In this document: positions 10,160 through 19,062 of the stretch, one piece after another
How positions within the stretch are numbered: the stretch's first letter is position 1
Layout: the number at the start of each line of letters is the position of its first letter
Program-made: the position numbers and the translations under genes
From: JASGCP01 sp965263285
Lineage (GTDB): Bacteria > Bacteroidota > Bacteroidia > Chitinophagales > Chitinophagaceae
Assembly: GCA_965263285.1 (NCBI GenBank)
Contig: CBDHHD010000004.1
Span: 372,001 to 436,000, forward strand
DNA: 64,000 nt
Direction of reading: 5' to 3'
Notes under the pieces: model-generated
The model's input: only the letters and a program-made list of their open reading frames with translations
Databases searched by the model: none
Told to the model about the DNA's origin: nothing

Positions 10160-10920
10160 ATTTATTTTATCTATGTATGAAAACAAATCATTGATAAAAC
10201 GGGTGTCATGCTCAATGTAAGTAGGCGGACTGTCCCCGTCAGAAGACACACTCTTAATATCTGCATTGTTTGAAATGCGAGGCACGATACGAATACTGCT
10301 TCGCCCTAAAAAATGTTTAGCTAATGGTTGCTCTTTTACTTGACCTGTGTTCTTTTTTTCAATTATTTGGTTATTCCAAAATTCAATTAAAACACTAGAT
10401 TCTTTATTAATGTTCTTTGAGTAATAGTTTGTAGAGTCAGTCGGACTATATGGCATCCCTTTGTAATGTCCTTTGCTTAGCCAATCAAACGCATCAAATA
10501 AAGATGACTTACCTGATCCATTTGAACCAATTAATAATACCAATTTTGAGGTGTCTGGTATGTTAGAAATGGTCAGGTCAGTAAATCTTTTAAAATTCTT
10601 TAGTTCAATTTTTTTTATTCTCATCTTTTTTGTTTTTTGGTATAACGACTTATTTATATGAAAATATTAGGATCATGGCGGATAACATCACCCCATTTAA
10701 TTATTTACAAAGGTATTTTTTTTTGATAATTAAAAAAAATATACTTGTGTTGTCATACATTTTTTATGTAGGGGCACAAAATTTTGTACACCTACATTAT
10801 ACATACGCTATATGATTTTTCCTTACTCCAGAATCACCTGCCCATTCATTAATAATGGTAATAAAAAATCGCGGATGGTAACGAGGAAATACGGTTTACG
10901 TTCTCTTGTGTATTTTTATG

Positions 10921-11002
10921 CTATTGATTTTTGAAATATTCCAAAATTTCTTCAGTTGTTTTACTAACTAAATCTTTTGATATTTTTTCGGCTAAATCAT
11001 TT
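10921..11002 (-). pseudogene. Possible 3' gene fragment cut by a type A element
   Basis: On the minus strand a short frame reads NDLAEKISKDLVSKTTEEILEYF and ends at a TAG (10923-10921). Its upstream side merges into the left end of the element at 10990. The composition is protein-like, but no family is recognised and nothing continuing it was found on the far side of the element. The rest of 10625-10989 contains only a solo GGTATAACGACTTATTTA sequence (10639-10656) resembling a type B terminus and no recognisable gene. Confidence 0.25.
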
Positions 11003-11471
11003 TTTAAGGTGCTAAGAGAAATACAGTTTTAACTACTTAATTAACTCAATAGGTTTAATTAAGTGTATTGATTATCGAATAATTACAAGTATGAAAATAA
11101 TAGGAAGTATCTGATGAGGACAGCCCTCAGATAAAGAGCGTTACAAAATTATGCAAGCGAAGCGACCAGCGAGAATGTGGGGCGAAGTTTTTATATATGA
11201 ATCGTTATGATGAACATAAAGTATGTACATAAAAGATCACTATAGATAAGCTCATCATAACGATTCATACCTAACCGCCTCCCATTCATTTTCGCTAGCG
11301 TAGCAAGCCGTAGTTTTGTAGCTCTTTATCTGCAGGCTTGATTTTTTCTTTGTTTCTTTCTTTTGTATCAAGACAAAAGAAAGAAAAAGATATAAAAAAC
11401 GAGTATGAACCTATACATGAGTAATTGCCATTTATTAAAAACCTCTTAGCACCTCAAAAAAAGATGTAACC
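10990..11471 (+). repeat. Type A palindromic element, variant ends
   Basis: Runs from GGCTAAATCATTTTTTAAGG to AGCACCTCAAAAAAAGATGTAACC. It carries the same hairpin core, but its outer segments are of the AGGTGCTAAGAG...TTAACTCAATAGG variant, also seen at 5517. No exact target duplication was found. It lies between the ATPase locus and the 3' end of bshA. Confidence 0.8.
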
Positions 11472-11517
11472 AGATTAAGCCAATTAAGTAACATGTGAAA
11501 AAAGCAATTAGTCTACA

Positions 11518-12639
11518 TTATGACAAACATCTATGATATATGTTTTCATATAAAGGCAAGATGTTGGTTACATTAAATTTTTTTGCTTGCTTTTTTGCTT
11601 GTTTTTTAAATTGTTCTAGCATTTGCTTGTTAGACAATAAATCAATGGCATAGTTAACCATTGAATCAATATCATGTAATGCACAAGAAAAGCCACTATA
11701 TCCATGTATTTGTATTTCTGGCATGCCTCCTACATTTGTTGTAATAATAGGTATCCCAGCAGCCATGGCTTCTAAAGCGGCCAAACCAAAGCTTTCATTT
11801 TCACTTACCAAGAAAAACAAGTCTCCTATTGAAAGTAATTGTTCTATTTGATCTTGTTTACCAAGAAAAACAATATTGTCTTCTACATGTAGTTCTTGCA
11901 CCATTCTTTCTATATCTAATCTTTCAGGACCGTCCCCTAATAGCAATAGTTTGCTAGGTATTTTTTTAATGATGCGATGAAATGCGGCAATAATATCTGG
12001 AATACATTTAATCTTTCTAAAGTTAGAAAGATGGAGGATTATTTTTTCATGGGGTTGTGCAAATTTTTTTCTAAAGGCAGAAGAAGTATTTTTTTTATAT
12101 CTTTTTACATCAATAAAATTAGGTATTACTTCTATGGATTTTTTTATTACAAACAATTCTTCTGTTGCCTTTTTAAGATATTGAGAAACAGCAGTAACAT
12201 AGTCGCTTTCGTTAATAGAATAAGTTACTACAGGAGCAAAAGAACTTTGATTGCCTACGAGTGTAATATCGGTACCATGCAAGGTCGTAACCACTTTTAT
12301 TTTTATGTTTTTTTGTTCTAAAATTTTTTTTGCATTAATAGCAATCATGGCATGAGGGATGGCATAATGTACATGTAATATGTCTAATTGATGATTGATA
12401 GCAATATCTACCAAACAGCTAGTAAACATTGTTTCGTAAGGCAAGTAGTCAAATACTGGATAAGTGATTAAAGGTATTTCATGATAAAAAATATTTTCCT
12501 GCCAAAAAGATAGTCGAACGGGTTGTTGGTAATTAATAAAATGTATTTTATGACCTTTTTTAGCTAACGAAATACCTAATTCTGTAGCCATAATACCACT
12601 TCCTCCGTAAGTAGGATAGCAAATAATCCCAATGTGCAT
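11518..12639 (-). CDS. bshA: N-acetyl-alpha-D-glucosaminyl L-malate synthase BshA
   Basis: GT-B glycosyltransferase (family 4) that joins UDP-GlcNAc and L-malate in the first step of bacillithiol synthesis. Typical BshA sequences are seen: IGIICYPTYGGSGIMATELG at the N-terminus, HVHYAIPHA, TTLHGTDITLVG, and the C-terminal ESFGLAALEAMAAGIPIITT nucleotide-sugar site. The length of 373 residues is usual. The start is only 26 nt from a type B composite element that separates the gene from an older promoter box at 14246-14253; the element offers its own promoter-like sequence (12695-12723) directed at bshA. bshB and bshC are not in the window. Confidence 0.92.
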   Translation of the reverse strand: MHIGIICYPTYGGSGIMATELGISLAKKGHKIHFINYQQPVRLSFWQENIFYHEIPLITYPVFDYLPYETMFTSCLVDIAINHQLDILHVHYAIPHAMIAINAKKILEQKNIKIKVVTTLHGTDITLVGNQSSFAPVVTYSINESDYVTAVSQYLKKATEELFVIKKSIEVIPNFIDVKRYKKNTSSAFRKKFAQPHEKIILHLSNFRKIKCIPDIIAAFHRIIKKIPSKLLLLGDGPERLDIERMVQELHVEDNIVFLGKQDQIEQLLSIGDLFFLVSENESFGLAALEAMAAGIPIITTNVGGMPEIQIHGYSGFSCALHDIDSMVNYAIDLLSNKQMLEQFKKQAKKQAKKFNVTNILPLYENIYHRCLS

Positions 12640-12665
12640 GATCTATTTAATATTATAAAAAAAAC

Positions 12666-14238
12666 GGTATAACGATTTTTTTAGTGAGCAATGACAAAGA
12701 TAATATATTTTTAAAAAAACCAATTTATTTTTGGCAGCCTCTTTTTTTGAGGTGCTGGAAGCATGGATTATTAAATAAATATACACATGGAAATAATAGG
12801 AAATGTCTGATGAGGACTGCCCTCAGATAAAGAGCGTTACAAAACGAGGTGAGCGAAGCGACCAGCGAGAATGTGGAGGCGGACATTTTTATATATGAAT
12901 CGTTATGATGAGCATAAAGTATGTACATAAAAGATCACGATGGATAAGCTCATCATAACGATTCATACCTAACCGCCTCCCATTCATTCTCGCTAGCGTA
13001 GCGAACCGTAGTTTTGTAGCTCTTTATCTGCAGGCTTGATTTTTTCTTTGTTTCTTTCTTTTGTATCAAGACAAAAGAAAGAAAAAGATATAAAAAACAA
13101 ATAATGGGTATAACGATTTTTTTAGTGAGCAACCACAAAATATATTTTTAAAAGAAACCAATTTATTTTTGATTTTTGGCTACGGCTTTTTTTAAGATGC
13201 ATATAAATATGGAAATAATAGGCTGATGAGGACTGCCCTATAAAGAGCATACAAAATAAATATGGAAATAATATGGATAAGCTCAATAACGATTCATACC
13301 TAACCGCCTCCCATTCATTCTCGATAGCGTAGCGAACCGTAGTTTTGTAGCTCTTTATCTGCAGGCTTGATTTTTTCTTTTTTTCTTTCTTTTGTATCAA
13401 GACAAAAGAAAGAAAAAGATATCTGATGAGGACTGCCCTCAGATAAAGAGCGTTACAAAACGAGGTGAGCGAAGCGACCAGCGAGAATGTGGAGGCGGAC
13501 ATTTTTATATATGAATCGTTATGATGAGCATAAAGTATATACATAAAAGATCACGATGGATAAGCTCATCATAACGATTCATACCTAACCGCCTCCCATT
13601 CATTCTCGCTAGCGTAGCGAACCGTAGTTTTGTAGCTCTTTATCTGCAGGCTTGATTTTTTCTTTGTTTCTTTCTTTTGTATCAAGACAAAAGAAAGAAA
13701 AAGATATAAAAAACAAATAATGGGTATAACGATTTTTTTAGTGAGCAACCACAAAATATATTTTTAAAAGAAACCAATTTATTTTTGATTTTTGGCTACG
13801 GTTTTTTTTAAGATGCTGGAAGCATGGATTATTGCATACATATAAATATGGAAATAATAGGAAATATCTGATGAGGACTGCCCTCAGATAAAGAGCGTTA
13901 CAAAACGAGGTGAGCGAAGCGACCAGCGAGAATGTGGAGGCGGACATTTTTATATATGAATCGTTATGATGAGCATAAAGTATATACATAAAAGATCACT
14001 ATGGATAAGCTCATCATAACGATTCATACCTAACCGCCTCCTATTCATTCTCGCTAGCGTAGCGAGCCGTAGTTTTGTAGCTCTTTATCTGCAGGCTTGA
14101 TTTTTTCTTTGTTTCTTTCTTTTGTATCAAGACAAAAGAAAGAAACAAATATAAAAAAACAAATAATGAATCTATACCTGAGTCATTACAAAAAAAAGGT
14201 GTATTTTAATACCTGCTCACTAAAAAAGTCGTTATACC
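12666..14238 (+). mobile_element. Composite type B element (three tandem units) in the bshA leader
   Basis: Outer ends are GGTATAACGATTTTTTTAGT (12666) and CTAAAAAAGTCGTTATACC (ending 14238), flanked by an exact 8-bp duplication AAAAAAAC (12658-12665, 14239-14246). Internal left ends recur at 13107 and 13723, and the stretch around 12950-13135 is repeated at 13566-13751 with a 616-bp period. The middle unit holds one degenerate half-core plus one full core. It has only one right terminus. The whole 12640-14269 interval is this element plus short flanks. Confidence 0.88.
12695..12723 (-). promoter_or_regulatory. Element-borne promoter-like sequence facing bshA
   Basis: On the minus strand TTG (12723-12721), 18 nt, TATCTTTG (12702-12695), with the bshA ATG 55 nt further on. 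It lies inside the left end of the type B composite and could replace the displaced native promoter. Confidence 0.55.
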
Positions 14239-14245
14239 AAAAAAA

Positions 14246-14253
14246 CAAAGATA
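14246..14253 (-). promoter_or_regulatory. Displaced native -7 box of bshA
   Basis: TATCTTTG on the minus strand, just after the dnaX stop. Removing the composite element and one copy of its 8-bp target brings this box to about 25 nt upstream of the bshA ATG, so it was probably the original bshA promoter. Now 1.57 kb of hairpin-rich DNA lies between. Confidence 0.6.
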
Positions 14254-14269
14254 GACAAAAGAACGACTA

Positions 14270-16198
14270 CTACTCCCAAACAAGATAGAGTTCTTTTATT
14301 AATTTGCTAACAAGTGGATAGGTATTTAATATTTGATTTCGTTGTTCATAGATACCTATGCGTTGGGTTGGTTGAATAACTTCTGTTTCTTTTATAGTCC
14401 ATATTATTTTAATATTGGTATTACAAAATTGTTCCTGAAAATATTTTAAAATATTTATTTTTTCTTGTTCTAAGAATTTTTTAAAAGTAATCGTTTCACT
14501 TTCAATGATAATTGTTTGTTCGTCTTTTATTGATAAAACGGCTGATTTTAAAGCCTGCAGGAAACTCGTTTTATCGGCATTGTTTTTTATGAAGTTTTCT
14601 TTTAAGTACTCCCATTTTGTTTGTAGCATCAACCCTTCAAGTGCTAAAGGGCTAGTGATGGTATCAATTACATGTGTTTTATTATATTTTTGTTTGATAG
14701 ATTCTAAAATATTACGACTATGAGGAGAAGCTGAAGGAGGAGAAGAGGTTTGGTTAGGGGAATGTACAGTAGTGATAGGGGTATCTTTTGAGAGCGTACT
14801 TTCTTTTTCTTCTACAACAAGCGTTGGCGACACATTAGATAAGGAGGGGGGAGGTGGTTGAGGCGTATTGCTAACAGACAAAATAGGAGGAATAGGCTCT
14901 ATTGATGAAGAAGAAGGTTGAGCTGTGTTGATGCTTTCTTGTATCACAACCGTATTTTTCTTAGGTATAACAATAGGGGGTGGGGTGGAAGGAATTTGAG
15001 AAACCACTTCGGTTTGTTTTATATTACTATTTTCTTGTATTGCAACCGTATTCTTCTTAGGTATAGCAATAGGGGGTGGGGTGGAAGGAATTTGAGAAAC
15101 CACTTCGAGCTGTTTTATATAGCAGAGTTTAATAAAGGTAGATTCTATAAATAATTTCCCATTTTTAGCAGAGCGACATTGTATTTCTGCCTCTGTACAA
15201 ATATGTAATGCAGATACTAAAAAAGAAGTAGGTAATAACTGAGCTAATTGATTATATGTTTCTTGATAACTTTCTAAAATGGTTAATAGAGAAGATGCAT
15301 TTTTTAATTTACAAATAAAAACATTTCGTATGCATTCTGATAATCCAATTAATATGCTATCGCCTTCAAATCCTTTTTGATATACTTCATTTACTAATAA
15401 TAATACGGATGAGAGATCTTGGTTATATAAAGATTGTAGCCATTTGAAAAAATATTCTTCATCTAGTATATTTAGGTGTTCAAGCGTTGTTTGATAGGTA
15501 ATATTTGCATTTGTAAAACTGGCTAATTTATCAAAAATACTTAATGCATCTCTTGCGCAACCTTCGCTTTTTTGGGCAATAACTTGTAAAGACTTGTTAT
15601 CTACAAGGATGGATTCTTTTGTTGCAATATACTGAAGATGTTGTATGAGGTGCTTCTGGGTAATTCTTTTAAAATCAAATATTTGACAACGAGATAGAAT
15701 AGTGGGTAATATTTTTTGTTTTTCGGTTGTAGCCAGAATAAAAATAACATAAGAAGGAGGTTCTTCTAAAGTTTTTAAAAAAGCATTAAATGCGCTTGTG
15801 CTTAACATGTGCACTTCGTCAATAATATACACTTTGTACACAGCACCTTGAGGTGCAAACCTTACTTGTTCTGTTAATGCCCTTATATCTTCTACCGAAT
15901 TATTACTTGCCGCATCTAGTTCATATATGTTAAAAGCAGTCCCATCATTAAATGAAATACAATTGTGGCATGCATCACAGGCTTCTCCATTAGATAGTCG
16001 ATGAGTGCAATTGATTGTTTTAGCTAGTATTCTTGCACATGAGGTTTTACCTACACCTCTTGGCCCACAAAATAAAAAAGCATGGGCTAAGTGATTTTGT
16101 TGAATAGCATTTTTTAAAGTTATAGTAATATGTTCTTGTCCTACAACTGTTTCAAATGTTTGAGGTCGGTATTTTCTAGCAGAAGCCAAGAAACTCAT
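14270..16198 (-). CDS. dnaX: DNA polymerase III subunit gamma/tau
   Basis: Clamp-loader ATPase of the replicative polymerase. Walker A GPRGVGKT at residues 45-52, zinc-binding cysteines 64, 74, 77 and 80, and DEVH at 127-130 followed by the sensor-1 region LATTEKQK, all in the family order. After the AAA+ core (to about residue 365) comes a Pro/Ser/Thr-rich linker containing two near-identical 32-residue repeats, then a C-terminal tau-like domain. The 642-residue length fits a gamma/tau protein. A TACATTTG box lies 26 nt before the start (16225-16232, minus strand). No slippery frameshift site was identified by eye. Confidence 0.95.
   Translation of the reverse strand: MSFLASARKYRPQTFETVVGQEHITITLKNAIQQNHLAHAFLFCGPRGVGKTSCARILAKTINCTHRLSNGEACDACHNCISFNDGTAFNIYELDAASNNSVEDIRALTEQVRFAPQGAVYKVYIIDEVHMLSTSAFNAFLKTLEEPPSYVIFILATTEKQKILPTILSRCQIFDFKRITQKHLIQHLQYIATKESILVDNKSLQVIAQKSEGCARDALSIFDKLASFTNANITYQTTLEHLNILDEEYFFKWLQSLYNQDLSSVLLLVNEVYQKGFEGDSILIGLSECIRNVFICKLKNASSLLTILESYQETYNQLAQLLPTSFLVSALHICTEAEIQCRSAKNGKLFIESTFIKLCYIKQLEVVSQIPSTPPPIAIPKKNTVAIQENSNIKQTEVVSQIPSTPPPIVIPKKNTVVIQESINTAQPSSSSIEPIPPILSVSNTPQPPPPSLSNVSPTLVVEEKESTLSKDTPITTVHSPNQTSSPPSASPHSRNILESIKQKYNKTHVIDTITSPLALEGLMLQTKWEYLKENFIKNNADKTSFLQALKSAVLSIKDEQTIIIESETITFKKFLEQEKINILKYFQEQFCNTNIKIIWTIKETEVIQPTQRIGIYEQRNQILNTYPLVSKLIKELYLVWE
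14941..15132 (-). repeat. 96-bp tandem repeat in the dnaX linker
   Basis: Two adjacent near-identical 96-bp units encode EVVSQIPSTPPPI(A/V)IPKKN-type segments of 32 residues. The frame is preserved. It is an expansion in a disordered linker. Confidence 0.75.
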
Positions 16199-16224
16199 AT
16201 AATATAAAAGATTAAATAAAATAG

Positions 16225-16232
16225 CAAATGTA
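16225..16232 (-). promoter_or_regulatory. -7 box of dnaX
   Basis: TACATTTG on the minus strand, 26 nt before the dnaX ATG; fits TAnnTTTG. Confidence 0.45.
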
Positions 16233-16331
16233 ATCTTTTATTGCAAATGCCTCATTATAGCCTAGTTTCGTTTTATTACATAAAAAACCACTAGCATATA
16301 TCTGAATTAATGACAAAAAATAATTTAAAAT

Positions 16332-16768
16332 GGCTACATCCTTTTTTAAGGTGCTAATAGGTTTTTAATAAATGGCAACTACTCATGTATAGGTTCATAA
16401 TCGTTTTTTATATCCTTTTCTTTCTTTTGTCTTGATACAAAAGAAAGAAACAAAGAAAAAATCAAGCCTGCAGATAAAGAGCTACAAAACTACGGCTCGC
16501 TACGCTAGCGAGAATGAATGGGAGGCGGTTAGGTATGAATCGTTATGATGAGCTTATCCATCGTGATCTTTTATGTACATACTTGATGCTCATCATAACG
16601 ATTCATAGTATAAAAACTTCCGCCCCACATTCTCGCTGGTCGCTTCGCTCACCTCGTTTTGTAACGCTCTTTATCTGAGGGCAGTCCTCATCAGACATTT
16701 CCTATTATTTCCATGTTTATATTTATTTAATAATTCATGCTTCCAGCACCTCAAAAAAAGCCGTAGCC
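16332..16768 (-). repeat. Type A palindromic element between dnaX and porV
   Basis: Inverted relative to most copies: begins GGCTACATCCTTTTTTAAGG and ends AGCACCTCAAAAAAAGCCGTAGCC, with the full hairpin core. It is flanked by an exact 16-bp direct repeat AAAAATAATTTAAAAT (16316-16331 and 16769-16784), longer than the 8-bp duplications of other copies. It lies less than 50 bp upstream of the porV promoter box. Confidence 0.88.
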
Positions 16769-16815
16769 AAAAATAATTTAAAATAATAAATTTATTCAAT
16801 TTGGTACAAATTTTG

Positions 16816-16823
16816 TATTTTTG
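16816..16823 (+). promoter_or_regulatory. -7 box of porV
   Basis: TATTTTTG, matching TAnnTTTG, 35 nt before the ATG at 16859. Confidence 0.55.
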
Positions 16824-16858
16824 TATCAACCTTAACAAATTATTAATTATTATTATCA

Positions 16859-18063
16859 ATGATACAAAAAATTATCTTCAAAAAATTATCTTCTTATTTT
16901 TTTTTATATTTCTTATATGTATACAAGTTTCATTCGCTCAAGTAGCTACTAGTTTAAATGTTGTTACAACAGCCGTCCCCTTTTTAAGAATTAACCCAGA
17001 TGGCAAAGCCTCAGGAATGGCAGACATGGGAATTGCTACAGAAGCAGATGCTTATTCAAGTTATTATAATGTAGCTAAAAATGTATTCAATAAAACAAGT
17101 GGTGGAATTGGCTTATCCTATACACCTTGGTTACAAAGACTAAATTTAAAAAATATATATTTAATAGGAGCTTCAGGATTTTATAAAATCAATGATTTGC
17201 AATCTGTTCAAATGTCTATTAGATATTTTAGCTTAGGTAATATTCAATTTACAGACTACGCAGGTAATATACTAGGTAATTTTAAACCAAATGAATTTGC
17301 TATTGATGGTGGCTACTCAAGAAAGATAACAAAACGATTGAGTTTAGGAGTTACCTTGAGATTTATCTATTCTAATTTAGTAGGAGGTGCCTTTTCAGCC
17401 TCAGGCATTGCCTATAGAGCAGGCACAGCAGTTGCAGGAGATGTAGGTATTTACCATAACTTACAAAATGAAAATGGCCAAGGATTTACATGGGGGCTAA
17501 CACTTAGTAATTTAGGTTCTAAAATTGGTTATACAAGCAATGCACAAGATAGAGACTTTATCCCTGCAAACCTGGGTTTAGGAACTACCTATACAAGGGC
17601 ATTCGATGAAAATAATAAGTTAATGGTTGGATTAGAATTAAATAGACTATTAGTGCCACTTGCCCCTACTTCAGCAGATAATGGTGGCCCCATTGATTCT
17701 GCAAGCATTGCAAAATATAAATCCCAAAGTGTTGTATCTAGTTGGATCAATAGTTTTTCTGGAAATGCTTCTACTGTATTAAATCAATTTGTCTATTCTA
17801 TAGGAGCCGAATATAGATATACTAATCTTTTTGCTTTTCGTGCTGGCTATGTGTATCAAAACCCTACTGCAGGTAATAGACAATATGTAACCCTCGGTTT
17901 TGGTTTTGCCTATAAATTAGCAGGTCTTAACTTCTCTTACCTTATCCCTACAGGAACAGCAGTGAATCAAAACCCTCTTACAAATACCGTTCGATTTGGA
18001 CTTTATTTTAAATTGGGAAATGAAAATAGCAATAGCGATAATCCATTTCAGCAAAACCAGTAG
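16859..18063 (+). CDS. porV: PorV (LptO), T9SS outer-membrane protein, start out of frame
   Basis: Outer-membrane beta-barrel of the FadL-like PorV/LptO family, which binds cargo leaving SprA and passes it to the surface attachment complex. The body (FLRINPDGKASGMADMGIATEADAYSS onward) matches the family. The only good ATG (16859) is followed by a 14-bp tandem duplication (16865-16892) that puts it out of frame. With one copy removed the N-terminus reads MIQKIIFLFFFIFLICIQ then VSFAQ, a clean signal peptide joined in frame to the barrel. As given, the barrel frame has no ATG/GTG/TTG start after the promoter, so translation would need a non-standard AUU start, slippage, or reversion of the duplication. 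A sequencing or assembly error is also possible. Confidence 0.82.
16865..16892 (+). repeat. 14-bp tandem duplication in the porV signal peptide
   Basis: Two adjacent copies of CAAAAAATTATCTT. The unit length is not a multiple of three, so it shifts the frame between the ATG at 16859 and the rest of the gene. Confidence 0.9.
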
Positions 18064-18171
18064 CATATTTTTCAAGATTGCATCCTTTTTTATGGTCCCT
18101 TAATATGTATACTTACTTCAAGCAATTAGCCAATTTATTATAATATTTTTAACAGATTTGTTTTTTTTGAG

Positions 18172-18179
18172 TAATTTTG
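18172..18179 (+). promoter_or_regulatory. -7 box of the 18203 gene
   Basis: TAATTTTG, fits TAnnTTTG, 23 nt before the ATG. Confidence 0.5.
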
Positions 18180-18202
18180 CAAAGCACGCCTTATAAACAT
18201 AA

Positions 18203-19021
18203 ATGAAAATATCTTTTAGTATCTTTTTGAGTGTTATTTTATTAATTACATCTACAACATCTTGGGGGCAAGTAATACAAGGGAAAGTATATGATATTAC
18301 TAAGCATATTCCACTGGAGGCGGTGGTAGTATTAACAACATCAGGTCATGGAGGAATTACCGATTCTATAGGATATTATCAAATACCTGTAGAAAAAGGC
18401 AATGATTCTATCTATTTTGAATATGAAGGAAAGAAAACAAATAAATTTCCAGTAGCTTCTATTGCTAATCCGTATAATTTTGATATAAGTATTCAAGTGC
18501 AAGTAGCCGAGTTGCCTACTGTAACTATTAAAAGCAATTCGTATCGTTATGATTCTATTGCAAATAGGGAAACTTACTCAAAGATATTCAACTATCAACG
18601 ACCAGGACTTGCTTCCATCACATCACCTTATACAGGCTCTGCAAATGTTCCTGCACTAGGTGCTGCATTTGATTTAGATGGTATTATTAATAGTTTTAGA
18701 TTTAGAAGAAATAGAATGACAGAAGCATTCCAGGCTCGCCTTATTCAAGAAGAACAAGACAAATATGTGGAACATAGATTTAATAAAGCGTTTATTACTC
18801 GTATTACACAACTTAAAACTCCCTTGCTAGATACTTTTATTCAATTATATAGACCTTCCTTTGCTTTAGTAACCAAACTAAATGAACTAGAGTTAGGCTA
18901 TTATATAGAGGAATCATATAAATTATTTACAGCCATTCGTAATAATAAGGCTTGGCGCCCTAATAATGTAGAACTTAATTTGCCTACTAACAACGGATCA
19001 AATGTAAATGTGTACCAATAG
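18203..19021 (+). CDS. Secreted CarboxypepD_reg-like domain protein
   Basis: 272 residues with a signal peptide (MKISFSIFLSVILLITSTTS then WGQ) followed by a carboxypeptidase-regulatory-like beta-sandwich at about 23-100: VIQGKVYDITKHIPLEAVVV, the GGITDSIGYYQIPV turn, and a closing strand. The remaining 170 residues are a mixed region without recognised motifs. Such proteins are common in Bacteroidota as periplasmic or outer-membrane-associated proteins, some of them TonB-receptor-like truncations, but here there is no plug or barrel. It follows porV after 140 nt and has its own promoter box. Specific function unknown. Confidence 0.7.
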   Translation: MKISFSIFLSVILLITSTTSWGQVIQGKVYDITKHIPLEAVVVLTTSGHGGITDSIGYYQIPVEKGNDSIYFEYEGKKTNKFPVASIANPYNFDISIQVQVAELPTVTIKSNSYRYDSIANRETYSKIFNYQRPGLASITSPYTGSANVPALGAAFDLDGIINSFRFRRNRMTEAFQARLIQEEQDKYVEHRFNKAFITRITQLKTPLLDTFIQLYRPSFALVTKLNELELGYYIEESYKLFTAIRNNKAWRPNNVELNLPTNNGSNVNVYQ

Positions 19022-19062
19022 ATATAAAATTTATTATTTTTTAATTACATTAATTTTTAATT

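Larger units (their letters stand above)
8480..10624 (-). pseudogene. AAA ATPase fused to DUF4435 (TOPRIM-like), split by a type B element
   Basis: The gene starts at 10624 (MRIKKIELKNFKRF, Walker A GSNGSGKS at residues 33-40) and is broken after DKIN by the element at 9649-10159. Beyond the element the frame resumes with INKAVREPIFSG and carries the ABC-type signature LLSHGEKQ, Walker B IIFIDEMD, and a C-terminal DUF4435/TOPRIM-like region with VENKDSQYF, GLRDRDYL and YSFENY. Element plus duplicated 8-bp target is 519 bp, so its removal restores one uninterrupted frame of about 540 codons. The architecture resembles OLD-type and fused PARIS-type anti-phage ATPases; that role is inference. 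The 3' part may still be transcribed from the promoter-like sequence in the element. As it stands the gene is split. Confidence 0.85.

Noticed and set aside
10630..10815. Short plus-strand ORF of 61 codons
   Set aside because: Its composition looks non-coding, it has no family, and it starts inside a solo type B-like terminus; nothing supports it as a gene.
10823..10920. Plus-strand fragment reading NNGNKKSRMVTRKYGLRS
   Set aside because: Looks faintly like a transposase C-terminus, but it is too short and matches no family I can name.
16801..16803. TTG at 16801 as the porV start
   Set aside because: It lies upstream of the probable -7 promoter box, so it would not be in the transcript, and it adds a non-signal-like extension.
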